This document shows, piece after piece, positions 46,205 to 57,204 of a stretch of 64,000 bases of DNA. Position 1 is the first letter of the stretch, and the number at the start of each line of letters is the position of its first letter. Source of the stretch: Bacteroidota bacterium (GTDB lineage Bacteria > Bacteroidota > Bacteroidia > Chitinophagales > Chitinophagaceae); assembly GCA_025363385.1 (NCBI GenBank), contig JANYEA010000003.1, forward strand, positions 28,249-92,248, read 5' to 3'. The notes beneath the pieces were generated by a model. It did not search any database. It worked only from the letters and a program-made list of their open reading frames with translations, and was not told the DNA's origin. The translations under genes were made by a program, and so were the position numbers.

Positions 46205-49200
46205 ATGGTTGCTATTATGAATATTGGTGTATTGTTAGAAAAGTATCAAAAATCACCCCGCCTTTTTCAATTGGCGGACAGGTTATCTATTGCCCAACGC
46301 ATTCAGGAAAACGATATTCAAAAGATTTTTCTTAAAAATTTACAGGGAAGTAGTGCAGAATTCATAGTGAGCAGCGTTTTTATGAACGAAGCTTGTTTGC
46401 AACTTAATCACCTGGTGGTTCTTAATGATGCAGAAGAAGCTGCTTATTTTCAGAATACCCTGGAAAATCTAACTAACGCGTTAGACTTGTTTTATTTCCC
46501 ATCATCTTTTAAAAACAGAAAAAACTTTCGACTGCTCAATAGTTCGCACGTAATGTTGCGAACAGAAGCCCTTACAAAACTTTCGGGAGGCGGCAATAAA
46601 AAAATCATTGTTACATATCCAGAAGCCCTTTTCGAGAAAGTGGTTTTGCCTAAAACACTTACCGGCAACATCATTCATATCAAAGTAAATGAAACGATTC
46701 AGTTAAATAACCTGATGGAATTGTTTGTGATGTATGGATTTCAAAGAACAGATTTTGTGTACGAACCAGGTCAGTTTGCACTTCGAGGAGGGATCCTTGA
46801 TATTTATTCTTATGGAAATGAAAAACCCTATCGTGTTGAGTTGTTTGGAAATGAGGTAGACAGTATTCGAATCTTTGATCCGGAAACACAATTAAGCGAA
46901 AGAAAACTGTTGCAGGTGAACATTATTCCAAATGTAGAAACGCAATTCGAAACGGGGGAAAAGGTTTCTCTGCTAGAGTTCCTCCCTGCAAATACTGTGG
47001 TTTGGCTGAAAGACTGGGATGTGATTCAAGGAAAAATTGAACAGCAGGAAGAAGAATTAGTTGGATTTATGGGATTTGTGGAAGATGGATATAGGATGAA
47101 TAATTCGGACGAAGAAGACGATACACGTGTGGTGAAAACGGTTACCAAAGAAGACTTTGTTTCTGCAAAAACTATCAAAGAATTATTAGAGCCCAGAGAT
47201 ATTGTTGAGTTTGGATACAGGCCTCACCTGGCAAGTTTTGAAATTGAATTTGATACCAGAACCCAACCCTCATTTAATAGACAATTTGATCTGCTGATCA
47301 AAGACCTTAAAGCACATGAAACTGCGAATTATGAGATCTTTATTTTTGCAGAACAAGCACGTCAATTAGAAAGATTAAGTAGTATTTTTTCGGACCTGCA
47401 AACAGAGATTCAATTTGTTCCGGTAGCTACCAGTATTCACGAAGGCTTTATTGATGAAGACCTGAAAGTTGTATGCTATACAGACCACCAGATATTTCAA
47501 CGTTACCATAAATATAAAGTAAAGCAAGCCTATAATAAAAACAAGGCCTTAACGCTAAAAACCCTACGCGACCTGCAACCTGGAGATTATGTAACGCATA
47601 TGGATCATGGTGTGGGAACTTATAGTGGGCTTCAGAAAATAGAGATCAATGGAAAAATTCAAGAAGCCGTAAGAATCATTTATAAGGATAGCGATATTCT
47701 TTATGTGAACATCAATTCACTTCACAAAATATCTAAATATACGGGTAAGGAAGGAACGGTTCCTAAGATCAATAAATTAGGAAGTGATGTTTGGAATAAA
47801 CTGAAAGAGAAAACAAAGACCAAGGTAAAAGAAATTGCTTTTGATCTGATCAAATTATATGCTCAAAGAAAAGCGCAGCAGGGATTTGCACATGCACCTG
47901 ATACTTATATGCAAACCGAATTGGAAGCATCTTTTATTTATGAGGATACACCCGATCAAAGTAAGGCAACGGCGGATGTAAAGAAAGATATGGAGAGCCC
48001 ATCGCCCATGGATCGTTTGGTATGTGGAGATGTGGGATTTGGAAAAACAGAAGTGGCTATTAGAGCCGCATTTAAAAGCTGTGTGGATGGTAAGCAAGCT
48101 GCTGTGTTGGTGCCCACTACTATCTTGGCATTTCAACACTTTAAAACATTTAAGGATCGATTAAAAGATTTTCCTGTTACGGTTGATTATATCAATCGAT
48201 TTAAATCGGCAAAAGAAAAGAAAGAAACTTTACAACGTTTAGAAGAAGGGAAAATTGATATCATCATAGGTACTCATGGCTTATTAGGAAAAGAAGTAAA
48301 ATTCAAAAACCTGGGCATCATGGTAATTGATGAAGAACAGAAATTTGGAGTGGGACATAAGGAGAAGTTGAAAACATTGAAAACAAATGTTGACTGCTTA
48401 ACCCTTACTGCCACACCCATTCCACGTACTTTACAATTTAGCTTAATGGGTGCGCGCGACCTAAGTATCATGAATACGCCACCGCCGAATAGGCAACCGA
48501 TTCAAACAGAAGTTCAAGTATTTAATGAAGATATAATTCGCGACTCTATCTATTATGAAACAGAAAGAGGTGGTCAGGTTTTCTTCATTCACAATCGGGT
48601 ACATGGTTTGGCAGAAATGTGTGCTCTGATTCAAGGGCTATGCCCCGATTTGAGCATTGGCTTTGCACATGGTCAGTTAGAGGGTCATGAATTAGAAGAG
48701 CGAATTCTTGATTTTATCGATCGTAAATACGATGTATTAGTCTGCACCAATATTGTAGAAAGTGGTGTTGATATTCCAAATGTAAATACCATCATCATTA
48801 ACAATGCGCACCATTTCGGGCTTAGCGATTTGCACCAGCTTCGGGGCAGGGTAGGAAGGAGTAATAAAAAAGCATTCTGTTATTTATTGGGTCCGCCTAT
48901 GAGTAGTTTACCCACAGATAGTAGAAAGCGTTTACAAACACTGGAGCAGTTCAGTGATCTGGGAAGTGGATTTCAAATTGCTATGCGCGATTTAGATATT
49001 CGAGGTGCTGGAAATATGTTAGGCGGGGAGCAGAGTGGATTCATGGCTGAGATTGGTTTTGAAATGTATCAGAAAATTTTAGAGGAAGCGATCCGGGAAT
49101 TAAAGCGAACTGAATTCAAAGAATTATTTAAAGAAGAAATTAGTAAGCAAGACGATTTTGTAATCGATTGTACCATTGATAGCGATTTGGAAATATTGAT

Positions 49201-49636
49201 TCCAGATAGTTATGTCGAGAGCATCACAGAAAGACTGAGTTTATATACCCGATTAGATAGCTGCGAAAATGAAGCAGAACTACAATTGTTTCATGATGAA
49301 ATGGTAGATCGATTCGGACCCATCGTTCCACAAGTAGCTGATCTTTTTACTACAGTTCGTTGCAGGTGGTTGGCAGTGGGAATTGGTTTTGAAAAAATGA
49401 CCTTAAAAGAGAATACGCTAAGGTGTTATTTCATCAATCGCCCGGATTCGCCATATTTTGAATCTGATTTATTTAAGAACGTACTCGACTATTTACAAAA
49501 AGGCACTAACAAAGCAAGATTAAAACAAGCGGGTAAAATGTTCCTGTTAGTGGTAGATGATGTCAAAGACATGCTAAGCATGCATCAGTTCCTAGAACGG
49601 ATGCATGAAAAAGTAAAAGGTACCCCTGGCCTTTAG
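46205..49636 (+). CDS. mfd: Transcription-repair coupling factor
   Basis: This 1143-residue DNA translocase removes RNA polymerase stalled at lesions and recruits UvrA. The N-terminal UvrB-like region includes 'DFVYEPGQFALRGGILDIYS'. The RNA-polymerase-interacting CarD-like domain is near residue 455 ('LQPGDYVTHMDHGVGTYSG'). The translocase domains have Walker A 'GDVGFGKT' at 608-615, the 'VIDEEQKFGVGHKEKLK' box and 'LTATPIPRTLQFSLMGARD'. Motif VI ('QLRGRVGRSNKKAFCYLL') and the C-terminal TRCF domain follow. The length is normal. A second ATG (46217) is possible. Confidence 0.97.
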   Translation: MVAIMNIGVLLEKYQKSPRLFQLADRLSIAQRIQENDIQKIFLKNLQGSSAEFIVSSVFMNEACLQLNHLVVLNDAEEAAYFQNTLENLTNALDLFYFPSSFKNRKNFRLLNSSHVMLRTEALTKLSGGGNKKIIVTYPEALFEKVVLPKTLTGNIIHIKVNETIQLNNLMELFVMYGFQRTDFVYEPGQFALRGGILDIYSYGNEKPYRVELFGNEVDSIRIFDPETQLSERKLLQVNIIPNVETQFETGEKVSLLEFLPANTVVWLKDWDVIQGKIEQQEEELVGFMGFVEDGYRMNNSDEEDDTRVVKTVTKEDFVSAKTIKELLEPRDIVEFGYRPHLASFEIEFDTRTQPSFNRQFDLLIKDLKAHETANYEIFIFAEQARQLERLSSIFSDLQTEIQFVPVATSIHEGFIDEDLKVVCYTDHQIFQRYHKYKVKQAYNKNKALTLKTLRDLQPGDYVTHMDHGVGTYSGLQKIEINGKIQEAVRIIYKDSDILYVNINSLHKISKYTGKEGTVPKINKLGSDVWNKLKEKTKTKVKEIAFDLIKLYAQRKAQQGFAHAPDTYMQTELEASFIYEDTPDQSKATADVKKDMESPSPMDRLVCGDVGFGKTEVAIRAAFKSCVDGKQAAVLVPTTILAFQHFKTFKDRLKDFPVTVDYINRFKSAKEKKETLQRLEEGKIDIIIGTHGLLGKEVKFKNLGIMVIDEEQKFGVGHKEKLKTLKTNVDCLTLTATPIPRTLQFSLMGARDLSIMNTPPPNRQPIQTEVQVFNEDIIRDSIYYETERGGQVFFIHNRVHGLAEMCALIQGLCPDLSIGFAHGQLEGHELEERILDFIDRKYDVLVCTNIVESGVDIPNVNTIIINNAHHFGLSDLHQLRGRVGRSNKKAFCYLLGPPMSSLPTDSRKRLQTLEQFSDLGSGFQIAMRDLDIRGAGNMLGGEQSGFMAEIGFEMYQKILEEAIRELKRTEFKELFKEEISKQDDFVIDCTIDSDLEILIPDSYVESITERLSLYTRLDSCENEAELQLFHDEMVDRFGPIVPQVADLFTTVRCRWLAVGIGFEKMTLKENTLRCYFINRPDSPYFESDLFKNVLDYLQKGTNKARLKQAGKMFLLVVDDVKDMLSMHQFLERMHEKVKGTPGL

Positions 49637-49660
49637 GCTATGGCGCCCAACATCTATGCA

Positions 49661-49690
49661 AAAAGCCCAGTATCACTACTAGGCTCTTTA
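49661..49690. terminator. Terminator between mfd and the small zinc-ribbon-like gene
   Basis: A 9-bp stem with one mismatch (49664-49672 with 49677-49685) has a 4-nt loop and AAAA/CTTTA flanks. It lies between convergent genes. Confidence 0.65.
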
Positions 49691-49711
49691 CTCTTTAATT
49701 CTTTCTTTTGA

Positions 49712-49918
49712 CTAGAATCCTTTCTTAGCTACACCATCGGCAATTGCTTGTAAAGCTTTTGCTTCGCTCATAATAGCAGCCATTTTATTTCCTTTGCCAT
49801 CATGACCACCTGCCATGTATCCACCCTTTGCAGTTTTAGTGATCACTGCATCTTGCATTGGCACATTTTTTTCTTTGGTTTTTAGGCAATATGCTTTGAT
49901 CATTTTTGAAGCGTCCAT
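49712..49918 (-). CDS. Small protein resembling a cysteine-depleted DUF5679 zinc ribbon
   Basis: This 68-residue protein contains 'IKAYCLKTKEKNVPMQDAVI' and 'TAKGGYMAGGHDGKGNKM', followed by a helical tail. The spacing resembles the DUF5679-type zinc ribbon (AYC-x-K-C-K ... G-x-C-P-x-C-G-x-K), but only one of the usual four cysteines remains, so metal binding is unlikely. This comparison is from memory and needs a profile search. It is a single gene lying between mfd and gyrB, convergent with mfd. Confidence 0.7.
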   Translation of the reverse strand: MDASKMIKAYCLKTKEKNVPMQDAVITKTAKGGYMAGGHDGKGNKMAAIMSEAKALQAIADGVAKKGF

Positions 49919-50030
49919 TTTCGTAGAATTTAATTGTTAGAAATAATCTTATATGTAATTAAGCACAAGCTAAACATTTTTTTAAGATTTAGTTACAAGT
50001 GGGGCTTAGAACTAATCCACATTCATTGGG

Positions 50031-50070
50031 TTAAAAAAAAAGCGTTCAAAACACCGTTTTGAACGCTTTT
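50031..50070 (-). terminator. Terminator after gyrB
   Basis: A perfect 15-bp stem (50038-50052 with 50056-50070) has a 3-nt loop. On the minus strand it is followed by a run of eight Ts, as expected downstream of gyrB. Confidence 0.9.
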
Positions 50071-50106
50071 ACTATCTAAATAAGGCAGAAAAATGCTTTA
50101 TTTATA

Positions 50107-52092
<1,986 letters not shown>

Positions 52093-52130
52093 TTATCAGT
52101 CCTGTGTTTAATGATTTTATCAGTAGCTAA

Positions 52131-52138
52131 CAAAGGTA
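52131..52138 (-). promoter_or_regulatory. Putative -7 element of the gyrB promoter
   Basis: Read on the minus strand, TACCTTTG fully matches TAnnTTTG, 44 nt before the gyrB ATG. The rest of the 335-nt gap to the AraC gene shows no gene. Confidence 0.5.
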
Positions 52139-52383
52139 GCGAAAAATAGGGGTTAAAGGGGCATAAATAAGGGCTATTTATCCACTTTAAAGGCAGTTAA
52201 ACAGGCATAAAATGGAGAAAATGAAGGTGGTTCTTTAAAATGTTAAAAATCTGCCTGATTTTGTGCTTTTAAAACTGGATTGAACAAAGGAGAGGCATTG
52301 CTTGTTTTCATCAATGGTTCCTATTGTAAATGTCTATTTTAACAGTTTGAGGCTAAACTGTGACGCAAGTTTGACAGTTCAAA

Positions 52384-52415
52384 TTGTAAAATTAGATGTT
52401 TATACATTAAATTTG
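52384..52415 (+). promoter_or_regulatory. Promoter of the AraC-family gene (-33 TTG and -7 TAAATTTG)
   Basis: TTG (52384-52386) and TAAATTTG (52408-52415) are 21 nt apart, close to the Bacteroidota promoter spacing. The -7 box ends 6 nt before the ATG at 52422, predicting a nearly leaderless mRNA and arguing against the longer upstream start. Confidence 0.6.
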
Positions 52416-52421
52416 CAATGC

Positions 52422-53345
52422 ATGGTACATGTATTAGATATATTAAAATTGGCACATAAGGGCGGAATTGAACCGAGCATGGATCTTTTGTATGAGAAAA
52501 GCTCTCAAATTCCAGGTTCGTTTCAGTACCAGATCAATCGATATTATGCGCAAAATTCTTGGGTAGCCGAGGATACAGGTATGTTAGTGTACCATTACGA
52601 TGCCAAACGCCCTCAGGAAAATTTTCTAGAATTACGTTATTGTGTAACCGGAAACCGTTTTTGTGAAGATAGGTCTTGTGGACAGTGTAATCAATTGCCT
52701 ACGAATCAATGCATGGGTAAGCACCAAACGGTTGATGTTTTTAAATTTCATTTTACTTCCACCTTCCTACATCAGTTTGTACACAACGTAAAATTGAGCA
52801 ATCAGAAAGACGAAGTGCTGGCTTTTAAATTTCCCAACGCATTTACCAAAGTATTTCCGGTATCCATTCGTAAAAGAAATGTATTGGACGAACTTTTGAA
52901 CCATAGTTATTCAGGTTCTATGGAAAATATTTTTGTGAACGCCAAAATCCATGAACTATTGGTGTATAGTTTAGAGTGTATGGATGAGGATAAAGAAATT
53001 GGGTTCACCTGTAAATTTTTGGCCGATGAAAGCGGTCGTGAAAGAATTTATCAGGCCAGAGAAATCTTATTACAACATATCGGAGACCCCATTACCATCA
53101 AGGAATTGAGCCGGAAAGTAGCCATGAACGAATGTTATGTAAAAAAAGGCTTCAAAGAAATTTTTGGCACTACTATTTTCGATTTCTATCAACAACAAAG
53201 AATGGAACACGCCAAATATCTTTTATACGAAAAAGGGTTGAGCGTAACAGATGTGTCTGCACTACTAGGCTATTCTTCCATATCCCACTTCTCTGCAGCT
53301 TTCAAAAAGCATACCGGGTTGAAGCCTTGTGAACTATTGAAATAA
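52422..53345 (+). CDS. AraC-family transcriptional regulator with N-terminal cysteine cluster
   Basis: This 307-residue protein ends with two AraC helix-turn-helix motifs: 'ITIKELSRKVAMNECYVKKG' (first) and 'LSVTDVSALLGYSSISHFSA' (second), then 'FKKHTGLKPCELL'. The N-terminal effector part (1-190) has no cupin signature that I can see and contains a cysteine cluster, 'FCEDRSCGQCNQ' followed by 'NQCMG', that could hold a metal or act as a redox switch. The start at 52422 is supported by the promoter; the frame is open 40 codons upstream. It is divergent from gyrB, and no obvious target gene is adjacent. Confidence 0.88.
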   Translation: MVHVLDILKLAHKGGIEPSMDLLYEKSSQIPGSFQYQINRYYAQNSWVAEDTGMLVYHYDAKRPQENFLELRYCVTGNRFCEDRSCGQCNQLPTNQCMGKHQTVDVFKFHFTSTFLHQFVHNVKLSNQKDEVLAFKFPNAFTKVFPVSIRKRNVLDELLNHSYSGSMENIFVNAKIHELLVYSLECMDEDKEIGFTCKFLADESGRERIYQAREILLQHIGDPITIKELSRKVAMNECYVKKGFKEIFGTTIFDFYQQQRMEHAKYLLYEKGLSVTDVSALLGYSSISHFSAAFKKHTGLKPCELLK

Positions 53346-53414
53346 TAGAAATATTTAAAATTCGAAATCATTTCGTGCATATTACATCAATGAATGTGTA
53401 TGCTTTATTTACAG

Positions 53415-54077
53415 TTACATAACCATATCCAACTTCCATTTTGTTAGATATTTCAGCCACACTTCAAAAAATATTTTTACAAACACAAATAAGATTATAA
53501 ATATTTTACCAAGATCGAATACAAATAATAGGCCTCCCAGTAATAAACAAAATTGCTGAATAAATACCCTTGCATAAGGTGCAAACATTAAGGATCCTAG
53601 TGTAGCAGTTTTGTAAAGACCGGGAATGAAAAAATCTTTTAGTATAATGATGCCATAGCTGACAATAAAAAGCAATAAAAGTTGATACGTAGGATTTGGC
53701 AAATATCTTCGAACATGAAATAGTAAGGTAAATGTATCAGTAAAATTAAGATTACCTAAATGCGAAACACTGATGAACATGCCTAACTGTATTAAAATAA
53801 AAAACCCATAATGGGCAATGAAGAAAAGAATAAAATAATAACCTGAAACAATGGTTGATGCATTTCCACTAACCCATTCTTCTTTCTTTTTAAAAAGCGT
53901 GGTACTCCACATCATCAGTACATTATAGAACCCCATGATCACACTTTCCAGGCAGTAAACTAAAAATATATCTTTTACACTCCAGTCTTTTACAAATGCA
54001 CCCCATATTGGCACAAGGTTAACCAAGATCAAAAACATGTCTGAAAGGCTAAGCTTGATTTTGGTTTGTGGTTTCAA
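53415..54077 (-). CDS. DUF6498-like integral membrane protein
   Basis: This 220-residue protein has about six hydrophobic helices, including 'MFLILVNLVPIWGAF', 'DIFLVYCLESVIMGFYNVLM', 'GYYFILFFIAHYGFFILI', 'QLLLLFIVSYGIIIL' and 'LLLGGLLFVFDLG'. The pattern 'YCLESVIMGFYNVLMM' near the N-terminus is typical of the DUF6498 family of membrane proteins, whose role is unknown. It is convergent with the AraC gene and alone on its strand. Confidence 0.75.
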   Translation of the reverse strand: MKPQTKIKLSLSDMFLILVNLVPIWGAFVKDWSVKDIFLVYCLESVIMGFYNVLMMWSTTLFKKKEEWVSGNASTIVSGYYFILFFIAHYGFFILIQLGMFISVSHLGNLNFTDTFTLLFHVRRYLPNPTYQLLLLFIVSYGIIILKDFFIPGLYKTATLGSLMFAPYARVFIQQFCLLLGGLLFVFDLGKIFIILFVFVKIFFEVWLKYLTKWKLDMVM

Positions 54078-54286
54078 TTTTGTATATTTTAAGTGTAATA
54101 TAATAAACAGGCATGGTATATTTTAAAAAATAAGATACATCAGCTGTTATAAGGAATACACTTATTAAGCTATCAATTTTGTAAATTATTAATCATATAA
54201 TGTTTTCAGGATGAAAATAGTAATAACAATAATTGCAGAACCTAGACAAAGGAAAATATGGAAATTTATCCCACTGGGGGATTTGG

Positions 54287-54400
54287 ATGGTCAAAAAATT
54301 TACAGTAAAAGTTTATGAAGGTAATTTTACGATTTATGAAAGTGTGGATCCATCAGGTACACAGCTTGCTGAGGCAAAGGTTAACCGCATCCAAAACTGA
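54287..54400 (+). CDS. Possible small protein or gene remnant
   Basis: A 37-codon frame from ATG 54287 encodes a strand-like sequence (MVKKFTVKVYEGNFTIYE, then ESVDPSGTQLAEAKV). The same frame is open back to a TTG at 54233. A different frame starting at ATG 54211 encodes 35 residues that overlap it and stop at 54318. The look is either a tiny beta-hairpin protein or the frameshifted remnant of a somewhat longer one. No ribosome binding site stands out. The 373-nt gap between the DUF6498 gene and the next gene holds nothing else I can identify. Confidence 0.3.
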   Translation: MVKKFTVKVYEGNFTIYESVDPSGTQLAEAKVNRIQN

Positions 54401-54449
54401 TAAATTTTATTCTAATTAAAAAATTCTATTAATATTAAATAACTCAAAA

Positions 54450-55400
54450 ATGCAAAAATTAATTAAATCAAGTTTATTTATATTAATGTTCATTGCTATT
54501 ACGGGATTTTCAAAATCCTATTCGCAAAAACTGATATTTTGCGATTCAATTACGGGGAATAAACTGATAGGACAGTCAAACGAATTTAATATTGATAACG
54601 TAAATAGGATTGTCAGCATTTTACTTTACAATGGGGATGTGCCATTTACTACTTCAAAGTTGGTCATGCAATTTTATGAACTGACCAATGATACTGTTGA
54701 AACTTATCTTTCAAAATTTGATATCAATGTGCCCCCTAACTCCAAATACTATGTGGGCAGAGTTCCTTTCTTATCTCCGAATAAGTATAAAATAAAGTTT
54801 TACTCTGATGCAAATAAGTTGCTAGCCGATGAAAAGTTAACCATTACGGCAAAAAAACAACCTACTGGAAATGCGGGTTTTGCAGTAGTGTTAAATGAAA
54901 TCATAGGATTTTATCCTTCAAATTTCAAAAATATCATCGGCTCTCCAAGTGCAGGTGTGGGAATGTTTCAAAGCTGGTCAAGCAATGAAAACTTGCCTGG
55001 ATATGAGTATTGTTGGATATATGCAGAAGGTATACCAAAATATTATGATTTTTATAATTTCGAATCAGAACTTATTGAAACTAATGATAGTACAGAAGCT
55101 TTAAATAAATACGCAGAAGTTGCAAAAATTATCAACAGTGCGAGATTTAATTGCTGTGTTTTTAAAATGGAAGAAGAGTTGGATTATAAAAATAAAGAGA
55201 ACCGGAAGAAAACTATTATTTGGTATCCTTCTCTTGTTAATCTAGGGAAAGATAAAAAATTTGCTGAAATGCCATTACAATTACTATTTACATATCCTGA
55301 TATCAGTAATACAAAATACAAAGTAAAATTTCGAATCGGCTTTAACGACGCGGCAGAAAAAATGCTTTATTCAGTTAAGCATTCAAATCTTGGAAAATAA
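54450..55400 (+). CDS. Exported protein of unknown function
   Basis: This 316-residue protein has a signal peptide ('KSSLFILMFIAITGFSKSYSQ'). The N-terminal third is strand-rich ('VNRIVSILLYNGDVPFTTS', 'YYVGRVPFLSPNKYKIKFYS') and looks like a beta-sandwich. The rest contains several aromatic residues and a Cys pair ('RFNCCVFKME'). I recognise no family. Base composition here is more AT-rich than in the neighbouring genes, in line with the preceding small-ORF interval, which hints at acquired or fast-changing DNA. Confidence 0.75.
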   Translation: MQKLIKSSLFILMFIAITGFSKSYSQKLIFCDSITGNKLIGQSNEFNIDNVNRIVSILLYNGDVPFTTSKLVMQFYELTNDTVETYLSKFDINVPPNSKYYVGRVPFLSPNKYKIKFYSDANKLLADEKLTITAKKQPTGNAGFAVVLNEIIGFYPSNFKNIIGSPSAGVGMFQSWSSNENLPGYEYCWIYAEGIPKYYDFYNFESELIETNDSTEALNKYAEVAKIINSARFNCCVFKMEEELDYKNKENRKKTIIWYPSLVNLGKDKKFAEMPLQLLFTYPDISNTKYKVKFRIGFNDAAEKMLYSVKHSNLGK

Positions 55401-55524
55401 TAAAGCTTTTCTTTGTATGTTATCCAAATTGAATATTTATTAAACTAACAAATATTTTAAACTCAGAAATCTATGAAAGATTTCAAAGTTGTTAATCCCT
55501 ATCTTTAGTTTCCAAACTTAACTT

Positions 55525-57147
55525 ATGAAGAAATTCTTGGTGATAGCAGTGCTTTTTGCATTGGCATCTTGTGCTAACAATAAAGTGGACACGATTATCC
55601 ATCACGCGGTGATTTATACAGTGGATTCCTCCTTTACAACGGCAGAAGCAATTGCCATTAAAGATGGAAAAATTGTAGCTACAGGAAAGAATGAAGAGAT
55701 ATTAAACAAATATTCGGCTATTGAAAAAATTGATGCTGATGGGAAGGCTATTTTTCCTGGTTTTATTGATGCACACGCCCATTTTCTGGGTTATGGCAGA
55801 GCTTTATTTCAGGTTGATTTATACGGAACAACAACTTGGGAAGAAGCCGTGGAAAGAGTAAAAGCATTTGCTGCAAAAAATCCGGATATCCCTTGGATTC
55901 AAGGCCGTGGCTGGGACCAGAATAAATGGCCTGGAAAAACCTATCCTAACAATGCACTTTTAAATGAATTATTTCCAAATAAACCCGTGGTTTTGCAAAG
56001 GGTCGACGGACATGCGTCTATTGCAAATCAGAAGGCCCTTGATCTGGCAGGCATCAAAGCTGGTCAGACTATTGTTGGTGGTTCCATTGAATTGAAAGAT
56101 GGAAAATTAACGGGGGTACTAATAGATAATGCAGACGATAAAGTTTACCAACAAATTCCTGCTCCTACAAAAGAAACCTATCAGCAATGGTTAAGTGCTG
56201 CAGAGAAAAAATGTTTTGAACAAGGGCTTACTACTATCACTGATTGTGGGGTTGGATATGATGATGTAGAACGATTTGACACATTGCAACAAGAAGGAAA
56301 ATTGTCAATGCGCATCTTCGCCATGCTCAGCGATAACGATGCGAATCTTGAAAAATATTTGAAACGTGGTCCGTATAAAACGGATAAACTATTTGTAAAC
56401 GGTTTTAAAGTATATGCCGATGGAGCCCTTGGTAGCAGAGGCGCTTGTCTGATTCAGCCATACCAGGATAAAGCAGGTTGGTCTGGATTTTTATTGCGCA
56501 ATAAATCGCATTATGACTCATTAGCACAGGTCTTAGCTGCTACAAAATTTCAAATGTGTACCCATGCTATTGGCGATAGTGCCAATAGAGAGATTTTGCA
56601 TGTGTACAACAAATATTTAAAAGGCAAGAACGATCGTCGCTGGAGAATTGAACACGCACAGATTATTAATTCGGCCGACTTTAATTTATTCGGATCAGCC
56701 AGCATCGTTCCATCTGTACAACCTACACACGCCACCAGCGATATGTACTGGGCCGCAGAAAGATTGGGGGCAGATCGATTAAAGGGCGGGTATGCCTACA
56801 AACAATTATTACAACAAAATGGATGGATCCCTTTGGGAACAGATTTTCCCGTGGAAGACATATCCCCCTTCAAAACTTTTCTGGCTGCAGTGGTTCGTAA
56901 AGATGCCAAAGGATTTCCTGATGCCGGCTTTCAAATGGAAAATGCATTAACCAGAGAAGAAACAATTAGAGGAATGACCATCTGGGCTGCCAAGGCAAGC
57001 TTTCTAGAAAATGAGGTAGGTAGTTTAGAAATAGGTAAGAAAGCCGACTTTATTATTCTCGACAATGACTTAATGAAAGTGGCTGAAGCAAATATTCTTC
57101 AAACAAAGGTATTAACTACATATTTAGGAGGTAAAAAAGTACACTAG
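55525..57147 (+). CDS. Amidohydrolase lipoprotein (YtcJ-like, amidohydrolase 3 family)
   Basis: This 540-residue protein has a lipoprotein signal ('VIAVLFALASCANN', lipobox ALASC, Cys at residue 16). The metal-dependent hydrolase core shows 'FPGFIDAHAHFLGYGRA' (HxH), 'LYGTTTWEEAVERV', 'VDGHASIANQKAL', 'CTHAIGDSANRE', 'WRIEHAQIIN' and 'LGTDFPVEDISPF' (metal Asp). The family includes exoenzyme-regulatory AepA and YtcJ-type proteins with unclear amide substrates. It faces the periplasm. It lies 57 nt before the PSCyt1-DUF1553 gene and may be co-transcribed, although that gene has its own -7-like box. Confidence 0.9.
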   Translation: MKKFLVIAVLFALASCANNKVDTIIHHAVIYTVDSSFTTAEAIAIKDGKIVATGKNEEILNKYSAIEKIDADGKAIFPGFIDAHAHFLGYGRALFQVDLYGTTTWEEAVERVKAFAAKNPDIPWIQGRGWDQNKWPGKTYPNNALLNELFPNKPVVLQRVDGHASIANQKALDLAGIKAGQTIVGGSIELKDGKLTGVLIDNADDKVYQQIPAPTKETYQQWLSAAEKKCFEQGLTTITDCGVGYDDVERFDTLQQEGKLSMRIFAMLSDNDANLEKYLKRGPYKTDKLFVNGFKVYADGALGSRGACLIQPYQDKAGWSGFLLRNKSHYDSLAQVLAATKFQMCTHAIGDSANREILHVYNKYLKGKNDRRWRIEHAQIINSADFNLFGSASIVPSVQPTHATSDMYWAAERLGADRLKGGYAYKQLLQQNGWIPLGTDFPVEDISPFKTFLAAVVRKDAKGFPDAGFQMENALTREETIRGMTIWAAKASFLENEVGSLEIGKKADFIILDNDLMKVAEANILQTKVLTTYLGGKKVH

Positions 57148-57195
57148 GATTGCTCGGCCGAATTAAGCTGCATTGCTTATCTTTAAAACGATAAA

Positions 57196-57203
57196 TAGAT
57201 TTG
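57196..57203 (+). promoter_or_regulatory. -7-like element 1 nt before the DUF1553 gene
   Basis: TAGATTTG matches TAnnTTTG but ends 1 nt before the ATG, so transcription would start inside the first codons; it may be a chance match. A near match TATCTTTA lies about 20 nt upstream. Confidence 0.25.
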
Positions 57204-57204
57204 C

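Noticed and set aside
52302..52421. Longer start for the AraC regulator
   Set aside because: A good -33/-7 promoter lies within the extension, and the extra residues do not resemble a domain.
54120..54286. Possible RNA gene or riboswitch in the gap before the unknown secreted gene
   Set aside because: No stable hairpin, tRNA-like pattern or known aptamer consensus could be recognised by eye.
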